Source: Primula veris (lineage: Eukaryota; Streptophyta; Magnoliopsida; Ericales; Primulaceae). From it: a stretch of 64,000 nt of DNA. The stretch is taken from assembly GCA_963682055.1 (NCBI GenBank), contig OY821741.1, positions 24,436,711 to 24,500,710 of the forward strand, written 5' to 3'. The position numbers and the translations under genes were made by a program. The notes under the pieces are model-generated. The model was given only the letters and a program-made list of their open reading frames with translations, searched no databases and was not told the origin of the DNA. Every line of letters begins with the position of its first letter. Within the stretch, counting starts at the first letter, position 1. Positions 1 through 11,825 of the stretch are shown one piece after another.

Positions 1-1722
1 TGTTCAAGATTGATGTCGAAAATCTCATTAAGTAGGATTAAAGGCCATCACAGCCCAAATACTTAATAAGATTCCTACATTGTTCAAAGGCATGAGAAAT
101 GAAGTGAGCAAGTTCAAATGCCGAAAGTCTCATTAAATACGATTAAAGGTCATCACAGCCCAAACCCTTAATAAGACTATGACATTGAGCAGTTGAATGA
201 ACGAGAAAGCAAGTGAGCATGTTCAAGCTCGATGTCGAAAATCTCATTAAGTAGGATTAAAGGCCATCACAGCCCAAATCCTTAATAAGATTCCTACATT
301 GTTCAAAGGGATGAGAAATGAAGTGAGCAAGTTCAAATGCCGAAAGTCTCATTAAATATGATTAAAAGCCATCACAGCCCAAACCCTTAATAAGACTATG
401 ACATTGAGCAGTTGAATGAACGAGAAAGCAACTGAGCATGCTCAAGATCGACGTCGAAAATCTCATTAATGAGGATTAAAGGCCATCACAGCCCAAATAC
501 TTAATAAGATTCCTACATTGTTCAAAGGGATGAGAAATGAAGTGAGCAAGTTTAAATGCCGAAAGTCTCATTAAATACGATTAAAGGCCGTCACAGCCCA
601 AACCCTTAATAAGACTCTGACATTGAGCAGTTGAATGAACGAGAAATCAAGTGAGCATGTTCAAGATTGATGTCGAAAATCTCATTAAGTAGGATTAAAG
701 GCCATCACAGCCCAAATCCTTAATAAGATTCCTACATTGTTCAAAGGGATGAGAAATGAAGTGAGCAAGTTCAAATACCGAAAGTCTCATTAAATATGAT
801 TAAAGGCCATCACAGCCCAAACCCTTAATAAGACTCTGACATTGAGCAGTTGAATGAACGAGAAAGCAAGTGAGCATGCTCAAGATTGATGTCGAAAATC
901 TTATTAAGTAGGATTAAAGGCCATCACAGCCCAAATCCTTAATAAGATTCCTACATTGTTCAAAGGGATGAGAAATGAAGTGAGCAAGTTCAAATGCCGA
1001 AAGTCTCATTAAATATGATTAAAGGCCATCACAGCCCAAACACTTAATAAGACTCTGACATTGAGCAGTTGAATGAACGAGAAAGCAACTGAGCATGTTC
1101 AAGGTCGATGTCGAAAATTTCATTAAGTAGGATTAAAGGCCATCACAGCCCAAATCCTTAATAAGATTTCTACATTGTTCAAAGGGATGAGAAATGAAGT
1201 GAGCAAGTTCAAATGCCGAAAGTCTCATTAAATACGATTAAAGGTCATCACAGCCCAAACACTTAATAAGACTTTGACATTGAGCAGTTAAGTGAACGAG
1301 AAAGCAACTGAGCATGTTCAAGATCAATGTCGAAAATCTCATTAAGTAGGATTAAAGGGCATCACAGCCCAAATACTTAATAAGATTCCTACATTGTTCA
1401 AAGGGATGAGAAATGAAGTGAGCAAGTTCAAATGCTGAAAGTCTCATTAAATAGGATTAAAGGCCATCACAGCCCAAACCCTTAATAAGACTCTGACATT
1501 GAGCAGTTGAATGAACGAGAAAGCAAGTGAGCATGTTCAAGATTGATGTCGAAAATCTCATTAAGTAGGATTAAAGGCCATCACAGCCCAAATACTTAAT
1601 AAGATTCCTACATTGTTCAAAGGGATGAGAAATGAAGTGAGCAAGTTCAAATGCCGAAAGTCTCATTAAATAGGATTAAAGGCCATCACAGCCCAAACCC
1701 TTAATAAGACTCTGACATTGAA
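1..1722. repeat. 219-bp satellite array 1 (about 8 copies, cut by window edge)
   Basis: Tandem satellite with starts of successive units at 1, 220, 439 and 658, giving a strict 219-bp period. Each unit is a dimer: the box GGCCATCACAGCCCAAA follows a TCTCATTAA box in both halves, and the TCTCATTA boxes lie 105 and then 114 bp apart. Half one reads ...AAATACTTAATAAGATTCC, half two ...AAACCCTTAATAAGACTCTG. All copies here carry the GAAATGAAGTGAGCAAG variant of the inter-box segment, so this array is more uniform than the one at 21605-30358. It ends abruptly at ~1722 against a Ty1/copia tail. Confidence 0.97.
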
Positions 1723-1728
1723 CATTTA

Positions 1729-1896
1729 AATGTGCGCGTTCACTTTCTGCAAAATCAGACCAAAGGAGTCGTGGAGCTGGTTCATTGTGGTACACAAGAT
1801 CAAGTGGCTGATGTGATGACCAAACCACTTAAACTTGACTAATTTCAGAAGCTTCGTGATTTGTTGGGGGTTCGCGATGCTCCTGGGGTAAACTAA
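1729..1896 (+). pseudogene. Ty1/copia pol tail (end of RNase H), truncated
   Basis: An open stretch reads ...QTKGVVELVHCGTQDQVADV then MTKPLKLD-stop-FQKLRDLLGV and ends at TAA 1894-1896. The spacing of E-L-V-H-C..T..Q.AD..TK.L is the classic end of plant Ty1/copia RNase H. One in-frame TAA (after KLD, where the family usually continues with a charged residue and F) shows decay. Everything upstream is replaced by satellite, so the element was truncated on its 5' side by the array junction or by deletion. Confidence 0.85.
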
Positions 1897-1927
1897 ACGC
1901 TTATGACAGTTAGTTTAAGGGAGGGAA

Positions 1928-2197
1928 TGACACGTATTTAGGATTTATCTTTATGTTGAGAAGTTCTAGCTTCAGTTAATAAGGTTCCCTATCATCTAGG
2001 GTAGTGCAGTTATGCCTGTAACATTTCCTAACTTATTTACCACGTACCTGGTTGTTTACGTGGGTTGCTTATTTTTCTCTTTTCAGTTGTAAAGGCTATT
2101 ATATAGCCAGACTTGTTATTCAATAAAGTTTAAGTCATTCCCAATTTGCTTTGAGTTATTCATCTGTAACTCTTGTTTTGATCATTCATTTTTAACA
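1928..2197 (+). mobile_element. probable 3' LTR of the truncated Ty1/copia element
   Basis: A purine-rich tract (AAGGGAGGGAA, 1917-1927) follows the pol stop, as expected for a polypurine tract, and is followed by TGACACG... The region contains a TATA-like TATTATATAGCC, an AATAAAG polyadenylation-like signal, and ends ...TTTTTAACA, giving a TG...CA unit of ~270 bp. Only one LTR is visible, so the 3' end is set by the TG/CA rule alone and no target-site duplication can be tested. Confidence 0.6.
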
Positions 2198-2221
2198 TGT
2201 TTGCTAATGTTTAAAGTTTCC

Positions 2222-2400
2222 TGCTATATGTGTTGACAAATTTACACTAGTTAACTGTCAAAAAATTACCACCGCAACAAAAGCAACTAACGAGTTAGAC
2301 AAGGTAGATTCAAACTAAAAATAATAGAACTTAGTTGGGAAACGAGAATTGCCGTTTACAAAGGAACTAAACATCAAAGCAAAGTAAAATTACTTCTGAT
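2222..2400 (+). repeat. diverged direct repeat, left copy (partner 4840-4985)
   Basis: Shared landmarks in order: GTGTTGACAAA, AAGCAACT..(C/T)GAGTTAG, GGTAGA(A)TCA, ATTCAAACTAAAAATA, AGTTGGGAAAC, GTTTACA, AACATCAAA. The copies lie ~2.6 kb apart in the same orientation and flank the RPL4 fragment. The origin (old LTR pair or segmental duplication) is not resolved. Confidence 0.6.
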
Positions 2401-2985
2401 ACGAACTTAGTTGGGGGAACCGAGAGATCCAACTTCTTCGGCGTGGAAGCTCTACCAAGTTGATTGAAAATTTCACAAATGTAAATTCTAGGATAGCTAA
2501 TTAGTAAACCAGTCGAACTGTGGAATTTATTAAGCAAAACACAAAGAATATAGCATGAAAGAAATAACCAAGGCCACTTATTTCCCATATAAAATCCTAT
2601 GAAAGAAACGCTCCTCAGACTAATCCCTAAAACAAAACGCTTGAATCTTTGCACGACTTAACCAAATTTGAGCACGTTCAAATGAAGCACACTACGTCCA
2701 TACCAGAAATCCTAAATGACAAAACAGCAATGCATAACCAGAAAAGGACAGATTCTAATACAAGCAAAAAAAAAAGTCACAAATTTCAAACAAAATATTC
2801 CAAAAGAAATCCTACCAAAGTTCCAAGCAACAAAAGACTCAAAACTTAAATCAAAATAGCAAAATTTTAAGAAAATTCTTAAACAATTAAAGCAGACCCT
2901 GTTTATTTACAAGATAAAACAGAGGATTGGACTCTAAAAACTATTAAACCCACTTATACTCTGTTTGGCAGATAAATTTAACATT

Positions 2986-3066
2986 GGATTAGAAATACCA
3001 CGCGACATCAAATGATACATTTTAGGGGTATATAGAAAGCCATGGAGCGGGTGGTATTTCTAATCC
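2986..3066. repeat. 16-bp perfect inverted repeat (foldback, MITE-like)
   Basis: GGATTAGAAATACCAC at 2986-3001 is exactly complementary to GTGGTATTTCTAATCC at 3051-3066, with a 49-bp loop. The flank CTCTGTTTGGCAGATAA resembles ends of some plant MITEs, but no target duplication was found. Confidence 0.6.
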
Positions 3067-3860
3067 TTGTCAGGACTTTTTTTCCCATTACCAAAATAGC
3101 CTTGCTTTACAGTTGTTGACTTGTCTATTTTTCTTATCTCATAAACATATCAACGATACATACACATTCAATTTACAGAGAACAAATACATACAAACACA
3201 CATTCGATCCATCACAAAGAAAGTACTTCATTGATGGATGACTTATTTCCAGCAAAAAGAAGGTAAATTTTTGATATTAAATCTTTTTTTATAGATAATT
3301 CAACTTTCCAAATATGAAAGCAATAAAATGTTGGTGTAACTTCAAACATGCCAACTCATTATGTGCATCACTAAATTATTACACTCACCGAGCTATGTAC
3401 AAATTTGATGGTAACAGATTCTATTAATATTTTCTTCCCAGCGAAAAGAAACCATTCTGATGGTAACATAATTAGATTTGGGTTAATAACACAGAATTAC
3501 TAAATACTTAAAGACAATTATAGCCTTCTTTAGTTCTAGCTTGCAATCTCAGCTTTTATGCTTAAAAGTTGGATTTCATTTGGTTGACCAGCTTAAAAAC
3601 TAAGGTCTTCTGGGTTTGGACATATGCCAAAACTAGAAACTTTAAAAGCTGGATAGTTCTAGTTATTTTCTAAAACTTGAAAAAAACCATATGATATTAC
3701 TGGAATCAAACAAAGCCCACATGCGCAGGAAAAAGGAACATAGATCTCCTTAGCTCAAAAGTTTCTAATCCATTCATAAAAAATCGAATGGGCATAACAC
3801 TAAACTTCTATCAGGCAAAGCTTAAATCGATAAAAAATAATTTGATTATAGTATGTATAC

Positions 3861-4095
3861 CTGCGGTTGCGCATTTTACCCTTTCCTGGGTGAATACCGA
3901 TGCTGTTCTTGGTCTTCTCTACATCAGCATTAGCTCCAATCTGCTTCAAGGCTTTAATTGCAGCAGCAGTTTTCCCAATACCCTGAGCTGTCATTCGCAA
4001 CAAGAGGAACCTTAGGAACCGATTCAACTTTGCGACCACGACCCATAACCAGAGATGGCACTGCAGATGCGGCAATAGCTGAAACAGCAGCAGAC
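3861..4095 (-). pseudogene. RPL4: ribosomal protein L4 (uL4/RPL4) exon fragment, frameshifted
   Basis: On the minus strand one frame gives [20 protein letters not shown] then [15 protein letters not shown], and after a frame change [20 protein letters not shown], then [20 protein letters not shown]. This is the segment of eukaryotic cytosolic large-subunit protein uL4 that includes the [11 protein letters not shown] signature. The 3' end is an apparent splice donor (CGCAG|GTATAC) and the 5' end a possible acceptor (ATAAG|GTCTGC), so this is a genomic exon copy rather than a processed cDNA. The reading frame shifts near 3995 and no other exon was recognised nearby, so it is a dead gene fragment. 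Confidence is high on family, moderate on exact limits. Confidence 0.8.
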
Positions 4096-5420
4096 CTTAT
4101 AGAGGGAGATCAAAATACAAACGAAGATGAATAAATCAGTGCGCAAGACGCATGAAAAAAACTACACACGAAAGGCATTTTTATTTATTGAAGCGTTTAG
4201 CTACTTACTGATCAGACAGTTTATAGTCATTGAAAAAAAAAAACCAGATTGGTACTTACGGAAATAATATACTTGATACAGCATTGATGCATTGTATGTG
4301 TCCAAACAGTTTGCTTTTTTAACAAGAACTAGCTAAATCAGTTTTCGAGCATAACGAATGAATAAATTACAAGCCGGGGCTAATATCAAAAACATAAGAT
4401 TATCCGTAGTAGCGTAAAACAAAAATAAGTCGCAAACCAAAAAAAATTACTTACCCAACTCAATGCTACATTAAACCAGTCCTAATCTTAGCACAAGAAA
4501 TAAAACAATGGAAGTTTAAAACTGCAAAACAAATAAATAAACCGAAAACGGTGATTAAGAAAATAATTTGGGCAAACAAAGTTTGAAGACGCTGAATAAA
4601 GAAATAGTTCACTCAATCAAATTAAATCACAAATACAAACACCCAATTATAACAATTTATAAATATGTTTAGCTGTAAAAATAAAGTAAATTACATCAAC
4701 CGGGTATTTCCCTCAATTTGCGAGACTTGAGACTAGACTCTCCATGGTGTCAATGTTTTTACCTCCATATTACATTTTAAATAATTTCCTCGATAGACTA
4801 CATAACTTCAACTACGTTTGTTTATTTTAAAAGTTCCCTACTCTATGTGTTGACAAACAGAAGCAACTCATGAGTTAGTAAAGGTAGAATCATAGATTCA
4901 AACTAAAAATAGTATAACATAGTTGGGAAACTTGTTATGCAGTTTACAGCGCAATTGAACATCAAAAGGAAGCAAAATTACGTCAACTGAGACAGATCTA
5001 TCCTATTTAAAGCATCGCAAATATATAAATCAGAAATAAATAAAAAATGATCCATTTTTTGTTGCTCTACTAGCAATTGGGTATATCTAACAAACTCATT
5101 AGACTGGGGGCATATCTAATTATAACTATTCGGTATCTCTAACAAACTCTTAATACGATAACCGTAAGAAAAAATTAAATCAAATCAATTGGGTCCATAA
5201 CAGTTGCATAGAAAAAGAATAAGAAAGTAAAAAATAACAATTAGAAAAAACTGATCAATTTTTTTTTGTATTTCCAGCAATCGGGTATCTATAACAAATT
5301 CATAAAACATGGAAAAGGGAAAAGATAATATCAACTGGGTATCACTAATCATTACATAAAAGAAGCATCCAATAAACAACAATCATAATAATATTAACAA
5401 TAATAATTATAATAATAAAA
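4096..5420. other. AT-rich spacer, nothing recognised
   Basis: Apart from the direct repeat copy at 4840-4985, only low-complexity AT-rich sequence is visible. Confidence 0.5.
4840..4985 (+). repeat. diverged direct repeat, right copy (partner 2222-2400)
   Basis: Same landmarks as the left copy, with small insertions and deletions. Confidence 0.6.
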
Positions 5421-5599
5421 AAGTGGGGAAGAGACGCTGCCGCTCACCGCAACAGAGTGGCCGCAAAGTGACATGGCACCTCCTTTCTTATACGCTGTCA
5501 TCGTTGGGAAGTTTTATACATGAAATACAGGTTTCCTAAAATTATCCAAAAAACGGGTCGGAAGTTTATATCACAATACCAAATGTGAAAGCAAAGCCC

Positions 5600-6850
5600 A
5601 ACCAAACCAAATCCTAATACATGCAACAACAACCAAAAAATAACAAAGACCCATATGAGAAAACCTAACAAAAAATATAATAAAAACTCGAATCGTTGCA
5701 CCCACAAAACCAAAATCCGAACCAATATGCTAATTCCCTGAAAAAAACTCCTAACACAAAAAACTCCCACTAAAAAAAAAAAAAAAAAACAATAAGTAAC
5801 AATAACAACAGTAATAATAAAAAATAACAAAGACCATACGAAAACTCCTAACACAAAAAACGCCCACTAATAAATAAACAAGAACAATAACAATAACAAA
5901 AAAAATAACAAAGACCCATATGAGAAAACCTAACAAAAAATATAATAAAAACTAGAATCTTTGCCCCCACAAAACCAAAATCCGAACCAATATGCTAATT
6001 CTCTAAAAAAACTCCTAACAAAAAAAACTCCCACTAAAAAAAAAATAAGAAAAACAACAAAAACAATAAGTAACAATAACAACACTAATAATAAAAAATA
6101 ACAAAGAACATACGAAAACTCCTAACACAAAAAATGCCCACTAATAAATAAACAAGAACAATAACAATAACAAAAAAAATAACAAAGACCCATATGAGAA
6201 AACCTAACAAAAAATATAATAATAACTCGAATCTTTGCCCCCACAAAACCAAAATCCGAACCAATATGCTAATTCCCTAAAAAAACTCCCACTAAAAAAA
6301 AAAAAAAAAAAAAAAACAATAAGTAACAATAACAACAGTAATAATAAAAAATAACAAAGACCCTATGAAAACTGCTAACACAAAAAACGCCCACTAATAA
6401 ATAAACAAGAAAAATAACAACAATAACAATAACAAAAACAAAAAAAAAATAATAATAACAAAGACCCATATGAGAAAACCTAACAAAAAATATAATAATA
6501 ACTCGAATCTTTGCCTCCACAAAACCAAAATCCGAACCAATATGCTAATTCCATACAAAAACTCCCACTAATAAATAAACAACAACAACAACAAAGAAAC
6601 AATCACAAAAAAAATAACAAAGACCCATACGAAAAAATCTAACAAAAAATAAAATAAAAACTCGAATATTTTCCCCCACAAAACCAAAATCGAAAAAATC
6701 AAACCCGCTAATAAATAACAAAATTCCTAACACACACAAAAACTAATAATTAAATAAACAACAGTAATAATTATTAACAACAAATAAATAAATTAAAAAC
6801 AACAGCAGCAGCATAATAAACAGCTACAACAACAGCAGTAATAATAATCA
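5600..6850. repeat. A-rich ~270-bp tandem repeat (4-5 degenerate copies)
   Basis: The landmark GACCCATATGAGAAAACC recurs at 5648, 5923, 6187 and 6463, with a degenerate copy at 6622. Spacings are 275, 264, 276 and 159 bp. Each unit also carries TTTGCCCCCACAAAACC, ATCCGAACCAATATGCTAATT and runs of ACAATAAC. The strand is strongly purine/A-biased. Minus-strand open frames rich in V, F, L and Y here are artefacts of that bias. Confidence 0.85.
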
Positions 6851-7319
6851 TAATAATCATAAAAGGGGGGAAGAGACGGACCAGAGAGGTCTCGAAACAG
6901 CGTGACGTGGTACCTCCTCCCTTCTAATATGGTTCCTCTTCAACCCGGTTTACGTATAATCTCGTTCCGCTTCAACCCGGTTTACGTATAATCTCTCCCT
7001 AGGGTTTGGTGAGGTGTAAATATCATCGATTTAGTGAGAGATTGGGTCGTGGGTTTAATTATAGCTGGTTATTTATCTCTTTCTGTGTATATATACATGT
7101 ATATATAGAGAGAGATTGCTCGCCTGTATGAATCAAGGCAACAGAGAGAGAAGGGGGGATAGAGAGAATGGGATTTTTTGAAGAGGCTGTATTATTTTAT
7201 TTTTATTTAACACCCTAAAAATGGTTAAATTATTTAAGTACGGTCGTTTAAACTGAAACTAATTAATAATTGGTCCATTTGCTGACATTATTAAAAAAAT
7301 TGCTGACGTTACCGGAACA
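6851..7319. other. GC-richer patch with a 32-bp tandem duplicate, then AT-rich flank of the MULE
   Basis: AAGGGGGGAAGAGACG...GACGTGGTACCTCC resembles 5424-5490 (GTGGGGAAGAGACG...GACATGGCACCTCC), so the A-rich repeat is bracketed by related sequence. A 32-bp unit containing CTTCAACCCGGTTTACG is duplicated at 6932-6963 and 6964-6995. A TATATATACATGTATATATAG stretch and GA-rich tract follow. No gene is evident. Confidence 0.55.
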
Positions 7320-8235
7320 CAATTAAAAAAATGTAAATTTTGGATTGGACTATGGAAACAAAAGTATTTAAGGATTGGTCCATGAAACTGAAACTAATTA
7401 AGGATTGGTCCATTTTTCCTAACTAACCAATAAAAATGTAAAAAATCAGAAAAAATAAAAAAAATTCCAGAAAATAAAAATGCAAAAATGAAAAAAAAAA
7501 AAAAAATATGAAAAAATGCAAAAAAAAATAAAAGAGGCAAAACCCCGAAAATATATGAATATTTTTTTAAAAATCCCAAAAAATATAAAAAATCTCATAA
7601 AATCAACAAAAATCCAAAAACGCAAAAAAAAAACAGTCTGAACCAAAAACAGTCTGAACTATTTTAAGTCATTTTAAAAACAATCTGAACCATTTTTAGT
7701 CATTTTAAAAAAAGTCTGAACCAAAAACAGTCTCAACTTTTTTAAGTCATTTTAAAAACAGTCTCAACTTTTTTAAGTCATTTTAAAAACAGTCTGAACT
7801 ATTTTTAAGTCATTTTAAAAACAGTCTGAACTATTTTAAAAATAGTCTGAACTATTTTAAAAACAGTCTGAACTGTTTTTTTTTTTTTTTTTGCGTTTTC
7901 GGATTTTTGTTGATTTTAGATTTTTTTTGATTTTTTGGGATTATTTTTTGATTTTTTGGGATTTTTAAAAAAAAGTCGTGTTTTTTCGGGATTTTGCCTC
8001 TTTTATTTTTTTTTTGATTTTTTCATTTTTTTTTTTTTCATTTTTGCATTTTTATTTTCTGAATTTTTTTCATTTTTTCTGATTTTTTACATTTTTATTG
8101 GTTAATTAGGGGAAATGAACCAATGCTTAATTAGTTTCAGAAATAATTGATCAATCCTTAATTAAATTTTATAGCCGGACCAATCCTTAAATACTTTTGT
8201 TTTTTTTCATGGTACAATCCTTAATTTTCTCTAAA
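7320..8235. repeat. left end as a foldback: two long inverted arms around a motif cluster
   Basis: Sequence from ~7330 to 7635 (AAGTATTTAAGGATTGGTCC..., TAACCAATAAAAATG, AAAAGAGGCAAAACCCCG, AAAATCCAAAAACGC) is repeated as its reverse complement from ~7885 to 8230. The loop is the 7636-7880 motif array. The inner arm ends with modules A-B-C-D in the same orientation as the right terminus at 19460-19575. The left end is therefore either a terminal inverted repeat duplicated in inverted form, or a ~0.9-kb non-autonomous relative joined to the autonomous copy. Confidence 0.8.
7636..7880 (+). repeat. minisatellite of ACAGTCTGAACTATTTTAAG-type units
   Basis: About eight ~20-31 bp units, each containing (A)CAGTCTGAAC followed by ATTTTTAAGTCATTTTAAAA. 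It forms the loop of the left foldback and contains the octamer in ACAGTCTG orientation. Confidence 0.85.
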
Positions 8236-8365
8236 AGGGAAAAACTGAAACTTTCTCTCTCTCTTCTCTCTCTCTCCGAAAAAACTGAAATTTTCTCTCT
8301 TTATACCGCCAACAAATCCCGCCATCAGACTGTATTATCTCTCTTCGTTGATTTCAGAAAACAAC
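8236..8365 (+). promoter_or_regulatory. CT-rich leader of the Ulp1-like gene
   Basis: A CTCTCTCT-rich tract (8250-8305) containing CTTTATACC lies between the inner terminal module and the ATG at 8366. The transposase gene has a matching GA/CT-rich leader at 19255-19400, so both promoters seem to sit in or beside the element ends. The promoter role is inferred from position and composition. Confidence 0.4.
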
Positions 8366-10616
8366 ATGGTGAAGGTAAGTTTATTAATCGTTGTTTTTTA
8401 TTAAAACAGTCTAAATAAATTAATTAATTTAATTAAGGTAAGTTCAGTGATATTTTACATAAATTAGGGTTATTAATTGAGTTTGCCCATTTATTTCTTA
8501 ATTTATTTAATTTATCTTAATTTAATTTAATTAACTAAGTTTGCCCATTTTACATAAATTAGGGCTCATACTCTATTTTTAAATAAAATTGGTGATTCTA
8601 ATAAAATTAGTGAAAATATTATTCAGACTGTTTATATTCAGTTGTTTTGGTAATAAAAACAGTCTGAAAAAAAGTATTCAGACTGTTTTTATGTTTAGTG
8701 ATTCTAATAAAATTGGTACTCAGACTCTTTATATTCAGTTATTTTCGTAATAAAATTGGTAAAATAATATTCAGACTGTTTTTATGTTTAGCGATTCTAA
8801 TAAAATTGGTTCTCAGACTGTTTATATTCTAATCAGATTATGTTGGAAAAATACTCAGACTGTTTACTTTATCTATATTTTAATATGTGCATGAGTTTAC
8901 ACAAACTGTTTACAGACTTTTTGTTATTGTTTTTAGAAACATATTGCCATCAAACCTTCAACAACCTCCAAAAACCAACCATCTGACACCACAAACCCCA
9001 AAAAAGGCAACATACAGTACAAATCAAACATGGTTACTCTAATCAAGTTCTTTGTCGAAACAAATTTCAATCCAGCACAACTTCAATTAGTTAAGCAATA
9101 CTGTCCGTTCTGGGAATTGATCAATGCTTCTAGAAATGAAGAATTAACCACCAACCAGGCTAGGAAAAGTGATAAAGAATTGTATCAGATGGCCTTGAGG
9201 TACGACAGAAACTCACAAGCCCTTAAGCTAGGTAGATTCACAGTTCCCATAGAGAGAGACCGTGTGCGTGACATATATGGAATTTCTGGTAATGCTAAAA
9301 ATCCAATAGCTCTCACAAGCTTTACTAAAAACCAAGAAGCCTACCACAACTTTGTTGAAAGATGCTTTTCAAATAAACTCAACAAATCCAACCTAACCAA
9401 AACAGCTATCGTAAAGGCATTGAACGAAGCATTGGTATTAACAACAAAAATTGGTAGAGAGGACGTCGTAAGACTGGTAACATCATACATGTTAAATACA
9501 TTTTTCTTAACGGTGAGCGGCATGACCATAGCATTGGGGTATTTGAAAATAGTTGCCGGTGACATCAAAGAGATAAAGGAATATGATTGGACAACTGATA
9601 AACATGAAAAGCTTACGGAGTCGCTCAACAACCAAGACCCAAAATCACTGTCCACGTGTGTACTCACGATACCGGTACAATAAAATTACTTCTCAAGACC
9701 TTTTTTTATTAGTTCAGACTCTTTTTTATAAGTTCGTACTCTTTTTATATGTTCAGAATTTTCTTAAGTTGTTTATTATTACATCAGACTCTTTATTTAT
9801 TTTAATTATAAATCAGACTGTATTATTACTATCATAAATCAGACTGTATTAAAAAATATCAAAAGAATCTCAGACTGTTTTTACAAAAACTGTAAAAAGA
9901 GTCTGAATAATACTAAAAACAGTCTCAAAATATATTATTAAATCTTAGACTGTATTGTTACTATCATTTAAGACAATATACTAAAAAACAGTCTGAATCA
10001 TTTAAGACAATATATTATTGCTCTATCTATCTCAGACTGTTTTTACAAAAACTGTAAAAAGAGTCTGAATAATACTAGAAACAGTCTGAAAATATATTAT
10101 TAAATCTCAGACTGTATTGTTACTATCATTTAAATCTCAGACTGTATTCTTAAAAACAGTCTGAATCAATTAAGACAATATACTAAAAAAATATCATATG
10201 AATTAGAATCTCATATTGTTTTTATTTATTTTCATCTGTACAGTATGTCATCCTTGAAAAGTTCAATATTTCAAACCCGGACATGACAAAAGAAGCGTCC
10301 ACAAAGGCTTTGTGTGTCAAATGGGACGTCCTTTCATTCTTCAAGTTGTGTTTCTCAAGATTCACAATTGTAGACCTGTGCAATGAAAAGGTATAACACT
10401 ATTTTTATATAGACTGTTTTTATTCTATCTATACAATTGCTTCTGAAAAAATCGCTAATACTATTTTCATTCTTTAAATTATCATCATAGGGATGTAGAA
10501 AACAATCAAAAAACCTTGTTATTTATGATGGTAAAAAGAAGCTACCTCCGAAACCAAAGAAGTTAACAGATGAGGAGTTGGAGAAAGAGATAGACGAAGA
10601 TGTTGAAGATCCTCAA

Positions 10617-11210
10617 AATATTTACTCTAGTTCAACAGAAGAGGAAGGGTTGGAAAACTCTAAAAATGAAGGCTCAGAAAACTCAAAAGAAGACTATAAG
10701 AGCGAATGTGAGTCAGACAAAAACTTTACCATCTCCATTAGGAAGCAATTCGGAACACCAATAACTCCAAAATTCAATGAAGTAATTAGAACATCTAAGA
10801 GCACTGAATATGACGAGGGAGGTTCCTCTGGAGGTGGCTGTTATAATTACGGTGACGATGATATGCATGTGAATGAAAGTCCAATTCAAGAAGAGAGGAA
10901 AGCAGAAGAGTCCAATGTTTACTCTAGTTCAGCAGAAGAGGAAGGGTTGGAAAACTCTGAAAATGAAGGCTCAAAAAACTCAAAAGAAGACAATGAGAGC
11001 GAATGTGAATCAGACAAAAACTTTACCATCTCCCTTAGGAAGCAATTCGGAACACCAATTATTCCAAAATTCAATGAAGTAATGGGAACATCTAAGTGCA
11101 CTGAATATGACGAGGGAGGTCCCTCTGGAGGTGGCTATTATAATTACAGTGACAATGATATGCATGTGAATGAAAGTCCAATTCAAGAAGAGAGGAAAGA
11201 AGAAGAGTCA
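10617..11210 (+). repeat. 297-bp in-frame coding duplication in the Ulp1-like gene
   Basis: Copies at 10617-10913 and 10914-11210 encode 99-residue acidic repeats, each starting N-(I/V)-YSSS(T/A)EEEGLENS and containing KNFTIS(I/L)RKQFGTP. Divergence is low, so the duplication is recent. Confidence 0.92.
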
Positions 11211-11543
11211 GAAAAAGAAGAGACCAAAGTGGCTGAATTGCAGAAAAAACTAGATGAGGCAATTTTGCAAATTAAAGAGTATACAGACCTAACAACCACA
11301 ATGCAGAAACACATCAACGACCTTGGGAAATCTTTAGCTTTAGAAGAAAAATTAAAGTCCAAGTGGGTACCTGAGTGGGTACAAAAGGTTGAAAAAATGG
11401 TTGAAGAAAAGAAAATGCTCGAAAAGGAAATAAAAGGTAAACGCCATAAAATGCAATTCAAACTCTTCCTATCTTGTCTTTTTTTTTTCCCATTAAGCTT
11501 GGTTTCCCTAAGTCAGACTGTTTGTGTTATAGAAAATGAGCAG

Positions 11544-11825
11544 ATGATCACCAAATACCAAAGAATTGTATCTGATCTCCAACAAAAGGCATATTTAGAA
11601 AAAAATAAAATGAGAAACAAAGAAGTCGAGTTGAATCAAAAAATAGAAAAATTGGAGAATGAAAAGCAGCAGCTTGAGGAGGACATGATCACCAAAAACC
11701 AAAGAAATGTCTCTGATCTCCAGCAAAAGGCAGATTTAGAAAAAAATGAAATGAGAAACAAAGAAGTCGAGTTGAATCAAAAAATAGATACATTGGAGAA
11801 TGAAAAGAAGCAGCTTGAGGAAGAC
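11544..11825 (+). repeat. 141-bp in-frame coiled-coil duplication
   Basis: Copies at 11544-11684 and 11685-11825 encode 47-residue units rich in E, K, L and Q (MITK.QR.VSDLQQKA...ELNQKI..LENEK.QLEED), with heptad-like spacing that suggests a coiled coil. Confidence 0.92.

Larger units (their letters stand above)
2198..3860. other. AT-rich spacer, no gene seen
   Basis: No convincing reading frame. It holds the left copy of a diverged direct repeat (2222-2400, partner at 4840-4985) and a perfect short palindrome (2986-3066). Short open frames in it are not supported by composition or similarity I can recognise. Confidence 0.6.

Noticed and set aside
1..1722. CRISPR-like appearance of regularly spaced conserved boxes
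   Set aside because: The intervening sequence is itself conserved and the whole 219-bp unit repeats; this is a plant satellite.
2367..2849. Small open frames (95 and 66 codons) in the 2.3-2.9 kb spacer
   Set aside because: Overlapping opposite-strand frames in AT-rich DNA, part of the diverged repeat; no recognisable domain.
5185..6739. Several minus-strand open frames rich in V, F, L, I and Y that look like membrane proteins
   Set aside because: They lie in A-rich tandem repeats; the composition follows from poly-T on the minus strand and the frames repeat with the 270-bp unit.
7394..7646. Phe-rich minus-strand open frames
   Set aside because: Artefact of A-rich sequence in the MULE foldback arm.
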